DNA of 64,000 nucleotides from Sutcliffiella sp. FSL R7-0096 (GTDB taxonomy: Bacteria > Bacillota > Bacilli > Bacillales > Bacillaceae_I), in the NCBI RefSeq assembly GCF_038595065.1, contig NZ_CP152003.1:166001-230000 (forward strand). Direction: 5' to 3'. The translations under genes and the position numbers were made by a program. Positions 33,801 through 42,216 of the stretch are shown here, one piece after another. Under the pieces are notes generated by a model. That model had not been told where the DNA came from. It saw only the letters and a list, made by a program, of their open reading frames with translations, and did no database searches. Each line of letters opens with the position of its first letter. Positions within the stretch are counted from its first letter, which is position 1.

Positions 33801-34618
33801 GTCTAGTGCTTGGTATTAATGAAGGCACATCGGCTGTTTTGGATGCTATTAGAAAAATGCTTCAAGCAATTCAGAAAGAATCAGAGAATAACTTCAAACT
33901 CATTTCGAAAAATCAAGATTCTTCAGTGAAAGAAATGGAGAAGTCATTTGATAGTTTGAAAAGAGTTACTCAAACAGGCATGCAAAACATGCTGGATAGA
34001 GTAAGGGATGGCTCCAATCGTCAAAAAGATGTCATGAGGGGATTGGCTAAAGACTTATTAAATCCTTTTAATAATACTCCATCCCAATTTCTTTCTATTG
34101 GTAGAAATTCCATGGCAGGCTTAAATCAAGGGTTATTGGCTGGCAGAGGGCAAGTGTTGTCCACTGCTAGAACTATAGCAAACCAAGTTGCTAGTACAAT
34201 GAAAAGCGCTTTAAGAATCCACTCACCTTCTAGATTGATGCGTGATGATGTAGGTCGTTTCATTCCGGAAGGGATCGCAGTGGGGATAAAGGAAAATGCA
34301 AAGTCTGTTTACAGAGAATTAGACATTCTTTCTAAAAACATGGTTCTGTCATCTACACCTGAGCAAGCATTAGGGACCTCTAGAATGGCGTATGCAAGTT
34401 CTAGCAGCCAAGTCATGGATCCGTTCAAAAGAGTACCATTCCCTGGTAATAATACTTCCAATTCCAATATGAATCTAACTGGACTAATATCTGCAATTGA
34501 GCGACTGGCAGCAAGGCCGATCAGAGTAGGTATTGACGGCCATGAATTTATTGAAGCTACCGTTGATGGCTTTGATGCTGCACTCCAGTTTAAACAAGCA
34601 AGAAAGGACCTGTTTTAG
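30842..34618 (+). CDS. Tape measure protein
   Basis: A 1258-residue protein. The N-terminal 120 residues hold repeats of about 22 residues (SSAKAGKSVKGASDAVDNLG, SSADASSSVKGVSDSLNNMS). The tape-measure core follows (FDTLNQFPKVLQALGVSAEE). Hydrophobic segments are near residues 145-162 and 530-555, a coiled coil lies at about 560-760, and two repeats of the INSPSRRFKGYGTNITEGL / IHSPSRLMRDDVGRFIPEG type are at the end. At about 1.5 angstrom per residue this suggests a tail near 190 nm (rule of thumb). Confidence 0.92.
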   Translation: MADGTIKIAIEVDGKPVTLASKELDKLEESGKKSGKGIKSAESSMESLADSSAKAGKSVKGASDAVDNLGDSGAKTSKGLKSVDGAMDGLADSSADASSSVKGVSDSLNNMSDNATGAANSTKKAKEEAASLGEETDKASGNTKKFAVALGLVAIASAAFAVLKSSMDSAISRFDTLNQFPKVLQALGVSAEESERAMSRLSDGIDGLPTTLDDIAGSAQRMYTSFGNMDEATDTAIALNNALLGSGSSAEQAKRGTEQYIKALQTGTFDMNTWNTLSETMDVGLVKIAESFGFAGKSAKDDLYKALQDGTITLDQFNEKLIDVGTGTGIMAKLAKENSLGIATSLGNLRNAAARGVAGMLDSFNKLTRDVTGKEIAENIDGLKVIVNQSFKVMGSVIESTTPYVVGFSSAVRDAMPVVKALTPALVGMASAYTIHKVITLTTSALVANTTAVAVATTAKNVYAVATNKLALALALSAVQMKVSSAAILTYNKVIALTTATQAMMASGMSLTAIAAVGLSGAVHILNVAIKVLLGPIGWATLALGALVGAVVGIVKWFNRASEDSKRLSKETEDLGNANDELKNSLDNSSKAYKDNQREIENTTANNKDLIKRIEELSEKENKSVGDKQMLKTYIDELNGSITDMNLAYDEEADALNLSSEQIQARVVYMKEEEKLLSARERQVEISREQEEVEGQLAETIAKKTEVENNSNLSKSEAKELSEQLTEKERELEEALAALAVQQADTEEQMTASQNKIAEAVESGNTRQITSYEQLEGATKEAFDSMKSSYDSLVENATNAFDRMSEESKVSAEEMIANLEHNQRMTEEWGKNVANLYERAGKEGNEGFIQWLESMGPESAAELAVVSDMSDSELNRFIQLMNEGGTVASQSLKDSLGEGFDEVVDVMINFVDDGSKTLKDQIKAADFESIGIAIPEGVQGGMEKGKKGVIDASSEMAKGTSDAFKTYMDINSPSRRFKGYGTNITEGLVLGINEGTSAVLDAIRKMLQAIQKESENNFKLISKNQDSSVKEMEKSFDSLKRVTQTGMQNMLDRVRDGSNRQKDVMRGLAKDLLNPFNNTPSQFLSIGRNSMAGLNQGLLAGRGQVLSTARTIANQVASTMKSALRIHSPSRLMRDDVGRFIPEGIAVGIKENAKSVYRELDILSKNMVLSSTPEQALGTSRMAYASSSSQVMDPFKRVPFPGNNTSNSNMNLTGLISAIERLAARPIRVGIDGHEFIEATVDGFDAALQFKQARKDLF

Positions 34619-34629
34619 GAGGTGAGTAT

Positions 34630-36057
34630 TTGAGTTTCTATTTTGACAACATAACCAAGACCTATATCAGGGCATTACTAGGAGTGGAACGGCCAGCTTG
34701 GGCTCCTATCGAGCATGAAATCATTGAGGTCCCAGGAAGTGCCGGCGGTATTACTGTAGAGAAGAAAAGGAAGGTTAGAATTCTTTACGTGCCGGTGGAA
34801 ATTAGGGGGAATAATACACTTAATTTGCAAAAAGTTAAAGAGGATTTAGCCAAATGGTTGATTAAGGACGACCCTAGAAATCTCGTATTTCCAGACGAAC
34901 CTGATCGAGTGTATTATGCAGAAATAACAGGAGAGTTAAATCTAGATGAAATAGTGGAGAAAGGGAAAGGGTTGCTTACATTCCTTTGTACGAACCCTTT
35001 TAAATATGGGCCACAACTCACCTTTACTAAGTCTGCATCAACAAGTGGTACGAATACACTAATCATGAACAACCCTGGTACCGTAGAAGCCTATCCGGAA
35101 TTTAGATTTATTGTTAAGAAGCCTATTACTCATTTGGATATCATTGGTCCGGATAAGTACATGAGAATTGGTAGACCAGTAACGGTTGAAGAAACCATTG
35201 TCAATCCTACAGAAACCATTCTATCCGATACTATGCGAACTCTGATTGGTTGGACAAATGCACACAATGTGGATGGAGGAGTCATTGCAGGTAGTTTCCA
35301 AGCTACAGAAAATGGATTTAGAGTTAGTAATTTTGGAACAGGAGAAGCATGGCACGGACCAGCATTGCAAAAGTCAATATCGCAGCCATTGGAAGATTTC
35401 CAAGTGATGATGCAATGTACTTTCTATTCTTCGAGTAATGATGGTGTAGGGAGAATAGAACTTTACCTATTAGATGAAAACGGGAATGCCTTTGGAAAAT
35501 TGGCTTTCAAAGATATTCACCGTTACGAATACAAACAACAAGCAGAAGCAAGAGTGGGCCCGTTGTTAGGTGGTACCTTTATCATTGCTGGACAACCTGC
35601 AGATCCTAAAATGTTTGATTTCTTTACTGGAATCCTACGACTCAAGCGCGTGAAAGGGAAATGGGAAGCATATGTGGCCAATATCTCCAATCAACATGTT
35701 GGGGAAATGCAAGGTTCTATACTGGATGAAAGTGTTTCAGCAAACCTTGCGGGAATTAAAATTCATGCAGGTGTAAGTGGGCAGAATACGCCAGCATACA
35801 TGACAGTTAATCATATATGGGTTGAAAAAATAAATGATCTTTCTGGATCGGTTGTACCTAACATCGTCCAACCAGGAGACGAGATTGTAATGGACTTTAA
35901 GAAAGACTTAATCCTAATAAACGGTGAAGATATGAAGAAGCTGAAAGGTGATTTTATCTCATCTTTCTTTCCAATCAAGCCGGGCGATACCGCCCTAGTC
36001 ATTTCTCCTGGAGATGCAGTAGACGTCGAAGCAAAAGTGAGGGGGCCTTACCATTAG
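34630..36057 (+). CDS. Distal tail protein (Dit) with insertion domain
   Basis: A 475-residue Dit. The N-terminal belt domain (about 1-135, with EVPGSAGGITVEKKRKVRIL and FLCTNPFKYGP) and the C-terminal galectin-like part (GDEIVMDFKKDLILINGED) are separated by about 180 extra residues (about 205-395) with a LamG/lectin-like beta sandwich. This makes it an evolved Dit with a carbohydrate-binding module. TTG 34630 with AGGAGGTGAG. Confidence 0.85.
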   Translation: MSFYFDNITKTYIRALLGVERPAWAPIEHEIIEVPGSAGGITVEKKRKVRILYVPVEIRGNNTLNLQKVKEDLAKWLIKDDPRNLVFPDEPDRVYYAEITGELNLDEIVEKGKGLLTFLCTNPFKYGPQLTFTKSASTSGTNTLIMNNPGTVEAYPEFRFIVKKPITHLDIIGPDKYMRIGRPVTVEETIVNPTETILSDTMRTLIGWTNAHNVDGGVIAGSFQATENGFRVSNFGTGEAWHGPALQKSISQPLEDFQVMMQCTFYSSSNDGVGRIELYLLDENGNAFGKLAFKDIHRYEYKQQAEARVGPLLGGTFIIAGQPADPKMFDFFTGILRLKRVKGKWEAYVANISNQHVGEMQGSILDESVSANLAGIKIHAGVSGQNTPAYMTVNHIWVEKINDLSGSVVPNIVQPGDEIVMDFKKDLILINGEDMKKLKGDFISSFFPIKPGDTALVISPGDAVDVEAKVRGPYH

Positions 36058-39000
36058 TCAAATACATTTATTACATCATCAAACCGATGAAATATTATGC
36101 ACCTTGGAAAACAAAATCAATGCCCCTTCCTTTTTCGATGACACACATATTGAAAACATTAAAAATCTCGAAACATATGATTTTACTATGTTGGCCACCA
36201 TTCCTAATGCTGCACATGCTACAAGGCGAAACCGTGTAATAATCCCTGATGACGATGGACATTATCGGGAATTTATTATCTTAGACACGATCCAGCTCAA
36301 TAAGAAAAGACAAGTAAAAACAGTAGCCTCCTATATCGAATTGAAGAAGAGTAAGCGAATTTCTCCAATTGTTTTAGAAGGCCAAACAGTCAATATGTCT
36401 ATGGATTGGATACTAGCAGGTACCGGGTGGCAACGGGGAATCACAGAGTATGCCGGAATACGTAAAGTAACCATAGAAAACTATCAGGATCCTTACCAGA
36501 CATTAAAACAACTTGCTAGTTTATATGGACTAGAGCTTCGTTTCCGGATTGAAGTGGACGGCAGCCGTATTGTTGGTAGATTCGTGGATATGATTAAAAA
36601 ACGAGGACAGGATACCAAGAAAGAAACAAGGATTGGAAAAGACCTCATTGGGGTGGAACGAATTGAAAACTCGGATATCGTCACTGCTCTTCGAGTGCTG
36701 GGGCCTGAGCAGGAGGACGGGGACAGGCTAATCGTTGAAGTGAAAAACGAGGAAGCCAGGAAACGATGGTCCCGGGATGGTAATCATCTATGGGAAGATT
36801 ATGAACCGTCTATCTCTGAAGAAAACGTAACGACAGCACGATTAAAGGAGCTTGGGGAAGCACAGTTAGCCAAGCGAATAAACACCACTGTCCAATATAC
36901 AGCTGAAGCAGTAGCGATGGAGGAAGTGTTTGGCTACACGCATGAAAAGGTCCGTCTAGGTGATACCAATCGGATCATTGATACTTCCTATGTGCCCCCA
37001 TTGTATTTAGAAGCAAGGGTTATCGAAATTCAACGATCCATTGCAGCTGGTAAAGTAAAACGAAAATATGTCCTTGGCGATTTCATCGAGTACAACGAAG
37101 AAGACCTGAAGAAGACCTTCTTGCAACTGCAAATCCTATATGGCCAAAAAGTAATCCGAAGAGATACCCCTCCACCTAACACACGGCAAGGGATGGTATG
37201 GGTAGATACTAGTGGAGAACTGGACGTTATTTATACATGGAATCATTATGCACAAAAGTGGGAGAAAGCCACTCCTACCTCTGCTGAAGAAGTAGGGGCA
37301 TATGACAAAGAAACGGTAGACAACAAGGATAAGAGTGTGTTTGATGATGCAACCTGGTACACAGACGTTGTATCTGAGGAGAAAAAGCAAGAGGTTATCG
37401 ATTATACAAACAAGGAAATCCAAACGCGTGAACTTGCTATCATCCGACAAGATACAGAGCCTCCTGGAACCAACTATGCTATAGACCAACTATGGCTTAG
37501 AAGCACAGATGATGTGTATTTTAAGTGGACTGGTTCCGAGTGGAAGCAAATCACTCCGAGTCTCGCTGCACTTGGAGAAAAAGCTGGTCTTGAGTATGTG
37601 GATGGAAAATTATTAACCAAGGCAAACAAGGGAGAAACATATACCATAGTGGAAGTGGACAATGCTCTGGATTCTAAGGTTAGTTTAATAACTTATACCT
37701 CTGATCAGGACGGAATCGTTCAACGTTTTATGAGTGCTGAAAGTCGGATATCTCAAACAGAAGAAGCAATCACGAGTAAAGTCTCCCAGATTTCATTTGA
37801 TGCAGTGGAAGAAAGAGTCAGTTCAGCTGAGTCTAGGATAATCCAACACGCTTCCTTAATTGAAAGTAAGGTAAGTCAATCCGTTTATGAGTCGGATCGT
37901 AATGGACTTATTTCTAGGTTGAATAATGCGGAATCGTCGATCACTCAACAAGCTAATGAAATTACGCAACGAGTCCGAACCGAGGAATACCTAATTGACC
38001 AGAATGCCCTCAAATCAAGAGTTCAAACAGCAGAATCCACTATCACGCAGCATGCGAGTGAGATTGCCCTACGGGTAGAGAAGAACGGGGTAGTTGCAGC
38101 CATTAACCTTAGCTCGGAAGGTACCAGGATCCTTTCGTCCAAAATTCACATTGATGGAAATGTGACCTTTGCGAATGGATATGATCCCACGAAAATACAA
38201 GTTGGAGGAACCAATATTTTTAAAGGTTCCATGTTACAACAAACCGCCGCATGGGGCACTAATGCTACTCAAATAAGAACTGCTTTAGAGATTGGATACA
38301 GCGCGAGAGTAAATTATGGTGGGGGCGGTACAAATTTCGGCTTACAGTTAAGTAGTAATACTATTTATAGAAAGACCGAGATTATCCAAGGGAAAACCTA
38401 CACGCTTTCTTTTGATGTGAGGGGAAATACAGAGAATTTGAATTACACCTATCTTATGAGGGGGGATGGCTCAAACGTATCTTTCCCCAATATAAGTGTA
38501 AATTTAGATACTTCAAATTATACAAGGGTTTCTGTTTCTTTAACTTCACCTTGGTCTACGCAAGTGGGTTATCTGTTAATCGGTTCAACAGACGCATCAG
38601 TTGGCGGTAAATGGATTGAAGTTAAAAACGTTATGTTAGAGGAAGGAAATAAAAATACTTCCTGGGAGCCAAACCCTTTTGAAATAACAGAAGAGTTTCA
38701 AGCATGGAAGTTTCCAAACACCACCGAGATTGACGGCGGAAAGATTAGAACTAACACAATCACTGCTGTACAAATTAATGTAAGCTCTCTTTCTGCGTTA
38801 AGTGCGAATCTCGGAACAGTGATAGCTGGAAGTCTGTCCGGTGTAAGTATCTCTACTATTGGAAGTCAAGGCTCCGTTTCGCTATCTGGAGATAGAGTGG
38901 AATCCACAAATGCAAGTCGAATTGCACGCCTTTCCAATGGTGAAGGCCTTTTTTCTAGTAATTCCTTAGTAACGATGGTAACAGACAGTAATGGGATTCA

Positions 39001-39352
39001 ATTACGTTCAGAAGAAAACGGATTACCTTGGTCTAGTCTGCAGTTTAGTAGAATAATTGCGAATACGCATGACGCTACTTTATACGCTTCAAGAGATATA
39101 GTCCTTTCAGGAGGCCGTGATATCAACCTTACTCCTGGTGTCGGCAGAGGCATCAATGTGCAAGGGAATTTAAATATCAATAGATTAAGGGGATTAAGTG
39201 ATCCGGTGAAGTTCTTCCTAGGCATAGGAGATGCTCAAATAGATATGACAGGCGGGGACTTACGTATTATGAGAGATAACAATAACTATGTCCGAATCAA
39301 TAATGGCAGTATCCAATTCTATACCAATGGTACACTGAAGCACACTATTTAA
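36053..39352 (+). CDS. Tail-associated protein Tal, AUU start
   Basis: A 1099-residue protein if started at ATT 36053. The conserved Tal N-terminus (IHLLHHQTDEILCTLENK) lies upstream of the first in-frame TTG (36104). No ATG, GTG or TTG is available, while GAGGGGG lies 7 nt before ATT. Domains: prophage endopeptidase tail (about 1-360), two WxxT-type repeats (about 370-510, RRDTPPPNTRQGMVW and RQDTEPPGTNYAIDQLW), repetitive coiled coil (about 555-680), a carbohydrate-binding module (about 710-870) and a tail-fibre tip. It recognises the cell surface. Confidence 0.85.
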   Translation: MSQIHLLHHQTDEILCTLENKINAPSFFDDTHIENIKNLETYDFTMLATIPNAAHATRRNRVIIPDDDGHYREFIILDTIQLNKKRQVKTVASYIELKKSKRISPIVLEGQTVNMSMDWILAGTGWQRGITEYAGIRKVTIENYQDPYQTLKQLASLYGLELRFRIEVDGSRIVGRFVDMIKKRGQDTKKETRIGKDLIGVERIENSDIVTALRVLGPEQEDGDRLIVEVKNEEARKRWSRDGNHLWEDYEPSISEENVTTARLKELGEAQLAKRINTTVQYTAEAVAMEEVFGYTHEKVRLGDTNRIIDTSYVPPLYLEARVIEIQRSIAAGKVKRKYVLGDFIEYNEEDLKKTFLQLQILYGQKVIRRDTPPPNTRQGMVWVDTSGELDVIYTWNHYAQKWEKATPTSAEEVGAYDKETVDNKDKSVFDDATWYTDVVSEEKKQEVIDYTNKEIQTRELAIIRQDTEPPGTNYAIDQLWLRSTDDVYFKWTGSEWKQITPSLAALGEKAGLEYVDGKLLTKANKGETYTIVEVDNALDSKVSLITYTSDQDGIVQRFMSAESRISQTEEAITSKVSQISFDAVEERVSSAESRIIQHASLIESKVSQSVYESDRNGLISRLNNAESSITQQANEITQRVRTEEYLIDQNALKSRVQTAESTITQHASEIALRVEKNGVVAAINLSSEGTRILSSKIHIDGNVTFANGYDPTKIQVGGTNIFKGSMLQQTAAWGTNATQIRTALEIGYSARVNYGGGGTNFGLQLSSNTIYRKTEIIQGKTYTLSFDVRGNTENLNYTYLMRGDGSNVSFPNISVNLDTSNYTRVSVSLTSPWSTQVGYLLIGSTDASVGGKWIEVKNVMLEEGNKNTSWEPNPFEITEEFQAWKFPNTTEIDGGKIRTNTITAVQINVSSLSALSANLGTVIAGSLSGVSISTIGSQGSVSLSGDRVESTNASRIARLSNGEGLFSSNSLVTMVTDSNGIQLRSEENGLPWSSLQFSRIIANTHDATLYASRDIVLSGGRDINLTPGVGRGINVQGNLNINRLRGLSDPVKFFLGIGDAQIDMTGGDLRIMRDNNNYVRINNGSIQFYTNGTLKHTI

Positions 39353-39366
39353 TTAAGGAGGGTATA

Positions 39367-39729
39367 ATGGCACCAATACTGAACTGGAAAAAAGAAGTCA
39401 CGTATTCTTTCAGGTTTCTCGAAACGGAGCATAAGGAATACATGTATGTAAATGAGATTGATGGCAAACGTTATCGTTTGGCCGATGACAACCCTGCTTT
39501 TGGGATGAATCCAACCAGCCATCCCTCTACCGGAGAGGAACACACTATTATTGAGGCGGAACTTGTAGGTGAATACTTAAGGAGAGTGACACCCACACTC
39601 AAGCGATACGAACTAGTTTACTACCTTCCTGACATCGAAAAATATGTTTTCCTAAACTATGAGGAAGAAACAAGCGACTATCCAGGGGAAAGTGGAGCAA
39701 GATTCTATTTCATATCTATTCCATTCTAA
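39367..39729 (+). CDS. Tail-region protein of unknown function
   Basis: A 120-residue protein from ATG 39367 (TTAAGGAGGGTATA). It is aromatic and acidic, mostly beta (EYMYVNEIDGKRYRLADDNP). It sits directly after Tal, so it is likely a baseplate or fibre accessory. No family is recognised. Confidence 0.72.
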   Translation: MAPILNWKKEVTYSFRFLETEHKEYMYVNEIDGKRYRLADDNPAFGMNPTSHPSTGEEHTIIEAELVGEYLRRVTPTLKRYELVYYLPDIEKYVFLNYEEETSDYPGESGARFYFISIPF

Positions 39730-39740
39730 ATAAAGTAATC

Positions 39741-39770
39741 AAACAGGCAGGTACTCCTTGCCTGTTTTTA
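39741..39770 (+). terminator. Rho-independent terminator
   Basis: AAACAGGCA / TGCCTGTTT stem and T tract, ending the tail operon proper. Confidence 0.82.
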
Positions 39771-39797
39771 ATTTAACTAAAATTGGAGGAACACTTA

Positions 39798-40223
39798 ATG
39801 AAAATCAAATTGAAATATGCGTACATTGGAGAGATTATTACATTCCTAATCAACCTGGATCTTACAGGAAAGCAAAATAGACACCGAATCCGATTGGTGA
39901 ACACGCTACGGGAAAAGTATAAACAGATTGCCGAAGAAGAAATGACCCTTATAAAGGAGTATGCTGGTGTGGATGAAGAAGGGAATCCAAACAGAAAAGA
40001 TGGTGTATTTGCCATTAAGGATGTTAAGGGCTTTAAAAACCAACAGGACGAGTTATTTGAAGAAGAATATGTACTTGAGGGTGGTGATTATCATGGAATG
40101 TTAAAAACCATGAAGCCAATTGTCTTGGATTATGAAGGTAAAGTAAGTGGGAGAGAAGCCTTTGTATTGGACCATCTTTGCGAAGCTTTTGAAAATGCAG
40201 AACAGGAGAGTGACAAAGAATGA
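39798..40223 (+). CDS. DUF1617 family phage protein
   Basis: A 141-residue protein of the DUF1617 type: MKIKLKYAYIGEIITFLINL, RHRIRLVNTLREK, EEEMTLIKEYAGVDEEGNP, then acidic repeats. It is common near the end of tail clusters in phages of Firmicutes; role unknown. ATG 39798 has TTGGAGGAACAC. It overlaps the next gene. Confidence 0.83.
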   Translation: MKIKLKYAYIGEIITFLINLDLTGKQNRHRIRLVNTLREKYKQIAEEEMTLIKEYAGVDEEGNPNRKDGVFAIKDVKGFKNQQDELFEEEYVLEGGDYHGMLKTMKPIVLDYEGKVSGREAFVLDHLCEAFENAEQESDKE

Positions 40224-40432
40224 TCATTTTAATAAGATATACCAACGTCCAATGGACCGATGAAGGGGAAGTAAGCTCTGTCCTAGTAAACTTCAGCGGA
40301 CATACCTCAGACAGGAATATTAACATAAACGGAAACATTCCTTTGACTGCAGAAGAGTATCAAGGTAACGAAGCAATTTCAGCATTAACCGGCATTGTGA
40401 AGCAACATTTAGCAGCACAATTATCGGAATAA
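40220..40432 (+). CDS. Small phage protein (70 aa)
   Basis: A 70-residue protein starting in the end of the DUF1617 gene. It is beta-like (EGEVSSVLVNFSGHTSDRNI), with a helical C-terminus. No family is recognised. Confidence 0.68.
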   Translation: MIILIRYTNVQWTDEGEVSSVLVNFSGHTSDRNININGNIPLTAEEYQGNEAISALTGIVKQHLAAQLSE

Positions 40433-40452
40433 TAGATAGAGAAAGGGGGCAT

Positions 40453-40476
40453 ATGTTCCCTATGATAGGGGGGTAA
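40453..40476 (+). other. Seven-codon frame with strong ribosome site
   Basis: ATG TTC CCT ATG ATA GGG GGG TAA sits 4-5 nt after AAAGGGGG, just before the xhlA gene. It could be a leader peptide for lysis control, or a chance frame. Confidence 0.25.
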
Positions 40477-40496
40477 AGTCATTGGAGGCACAGCCT

Positions 40497-40736
40497 ATGA
40501 ACAGATATGAACAAGATATGGTGGACGCAAAAACAGAAATTAAATTACTTCGGAATGAAGTTAATGATGTGAAGCTTACCGTAGCCAAACACGATGTGAA
40601 AATCGAAGCTATCAATAAATCTATAAATAAAATTGAAGAAAATACCACTTGGATAAAACGGACAATAATCGGGGCAATTGTTACTGGAGTCATTACAGGA
40701 GCGATTGCTATTTTTTATGCCGTTTTACAAAACTAA
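40497..40736 (+). CDS. xhlA: XhlA-type hemolysin/holin partner
   Basis: A 79-residue XhlA-like protein: a charged coiled coil (about 1-48) and one C-terminal membrane span (IIGAIVTGVITGAIAIFYAV). ATG 40497 with TTGGAGG is used. In PBSX, XhlA works with the holin XhlB to release the endolysin. Confidence 0.85.
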   Translation: MNRYEQDMVDAKTEIKLLRNEVNDVKLTVAKHDVKIEAINKSINKIEENTTWIKRTIIGAIVTGVITGAIAIFYAVLQN

Positions 40737-40750
40737 GGGAGGAAGAGTTT

Positions 40751-41005
40751 ATGTACACAAAACCACAAACATGGAAAGACTGGGGCATTTTATTAAGCGC
40801 TTGGGGATCTGCAGTAGCTTTGTTTTTGACTGCAGTGTTTGGATGGGACCTTGAGAAGTATGTTGGTCCATTTGTATCAGTAGTCATGCTATCAGCCTTT
40901 CTTGCATGGAATATATGGGGAATCTGGAAGAACACCTATGTCAGCAAAGAGGCGCAACAACTGAAAGAGAACGCGTTAAAAGCACAAGGATTAATCAAGA
41001 AATAG
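40751..41005 (+). CDS. Phage holin
   Basis: An 84-residue protein with two membrane segments (GILLSAWGSAVALFLTAVFG and VGPFVSVVMLSAFLAWNIWG) and a charged end (KNTYVSKEAQQLKENALKAQ), as in the phi-LC3/SPP1 holin group. ATG 40751 with AAGGGAGGAAG. It makes the membrane holes that let the endolysin out. Confidence 0.83.
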   Translation: MYTKPQTWKDWGILLSAWGSAVALFLTAVFGWDLEKYVGPFVSVVMLSAFLAWNIWGIWKNTYVSKEAQQLKENALKAQGLIKK

Positions 41006-41006
41006 A

Positions 41007-41034
41007 GCTGCCATTCGTGGTGGCTTTTTCTTTT
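41007..41034 (+). terminator. Rho-independent terminator
   Basis: AGCTGCCA TTCG TGGTGGCT with TTTTC tail, between holin and endolysin. Confidence 0.75.
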
Positions 41035-41057
41035 ACAAAAACTTAAGGAGCGATTTT

Positions 41058-42134
41058 ATGCTGTACAAATTTGAAACACTACCTCAATTGGTTGACCTTC
41101 GTAATTCTTTACCCAGTAAGGGAAACTTATCGAAAAGAAGAACATCGTTAAAGGACTTAGTCCGAGTCTGGCACCATAGCTTAACACGTAAACATCTTTC
41201 TGGATCCACTGCATTAGGATTTGCCAATTATCATGTAAACACGCTGGGTTGGGAACGAATTGGATACACTTTTGTTATTGAACCACAAAATATCATAGAT
41301 ACTCCAAACGGAAAGCGTGCTCGCATAGTATATGCAAACAATGTGTTGGACAGATCTTACCACGTTGGTGATAGCAACGACTTTTCCTTAGGTAGTTGTG
41401 TGGCTGGTGACTACCGCTATGACGAGTTAGACGATGCAACGATAGCTAGTATGGTTGACCTACACCTTGCATTAAAAGCTGATAAGATTGGTAAAGAGGA
41501 CAAATCTCATCACGAAATGACAGGGTATGCGTGGAAACAATGTGCAGTCTTTAATTATGCTGTAGCATTAAACTTTAAGCCGAACAAACCAGTCGATAAG
41601 ACTTTACCAGATGTTTATACGGTCCAACAAGGTGACACTTTATGGGGATTAGCGAAAAACGATAGTCGTTTTACTGTGGAAGATTTGATGCTTTGGAATA
41701 ACATTAAGGATCCCTCCAAACTAAAAGTCGGTCAAAAATTGCTATTTAAGCAACCTGAAGTGAAGAATAAACCAGTTACACCACCTACTTCTCAACAGAA
41801 AGCACCAACGAGTGTCGTAGATTATCTTAATAGTATTGGTGTTGATTCATCCTTTGCCAACCGTACAAACCTCGCTAGGCAACATGGCATCAACAACTAT
41901 ACTGGTACTGCTGCACAAAACTTGCAATTGTTGGACAAGTTACGAAACCAACCTAGCAAACCAGCTGCACCTAAGGGCGATCAAAAGACCAATAGTATTG
42001 TTGATTACTTGAATTCCATAAAACAAGATTCATCTTTCGCTAATCGTGAAAAGTTGGCCAAGCAACATGGGATTAAGAATTACAAAGGGACTGCAGCTCA
42101 GAACACTCAGTTGTTAAATAAGTTACGAAAATGA
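41058..42134 (+). CDS. Endolysin: amidase with LysM and two C-terminal repeats
   Basis: A 358-residue endolysin. The N-terminal part (about 1-175) is an N-acetylmuramoyl-L-alanine amidase of the PGRP/Amidase_2 kind (VWHHSL, RIGYTFVI, later SHHEMTG and CAV). A LysM domain follows (about 193-240, VYTVQQGDTLWGLAKN). Then come two 45-residue repeats (about 256-300 and 313-357, VVDYLNSIGVDSSFANRTNL and IVDYLNSIKQDSSFANREKL), probable wall-binding units. It cuts host peptidoglycan at lysis. Confidence 0.88.
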   Translation: MLYKFETLPQLVDLRNSLPSKGNLSKRRTSLKDLVRVWHHSLTRKHLSGSTALGFANYHVNTLGWERIGYTFVIEPQNIIDTPNGKRARIVYANNVLDRSYHVGDSNDFSLGSCVAGDYRYDELDDATIASMVDLHLALKADKIGKEDKSHHEMTGYAWKQCAVFNYAVALNFKPNKPVDKTLPDVYTVQQGDTLWGLAKNDSRFTVEDLMLWNNIKDPSKLKVGQKLLFKQPEVKNKPVTPPTSQQKAPTSVVDYLNSIGVDSSFANRTNLARQHGINNYTGTAAQNLQLLDKLRNQPSKPAAPKGDQKTNSIVDYLNSIKQDSSFANREKLAKQHGIKNYKGTAAQNTQLLNKLRK

Positions 42135-42139
42135 TATAA

Positions 42140-42165
42140 AGGCCTCCCTTTTGGGGGGCTTTTTG
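42140..42165 (+). terminator. Rho-independent terminator
   Basis: GCCTCCC / GGGGGGC stem with TTTTTG, closing the lysis genes. Confidence 0.82.
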
Positions 42166-42216
42166 CAGGAATTTTAAAATGAACCTAGAATATAAACTAT
42201 ATTGAGGTGAAAGATA

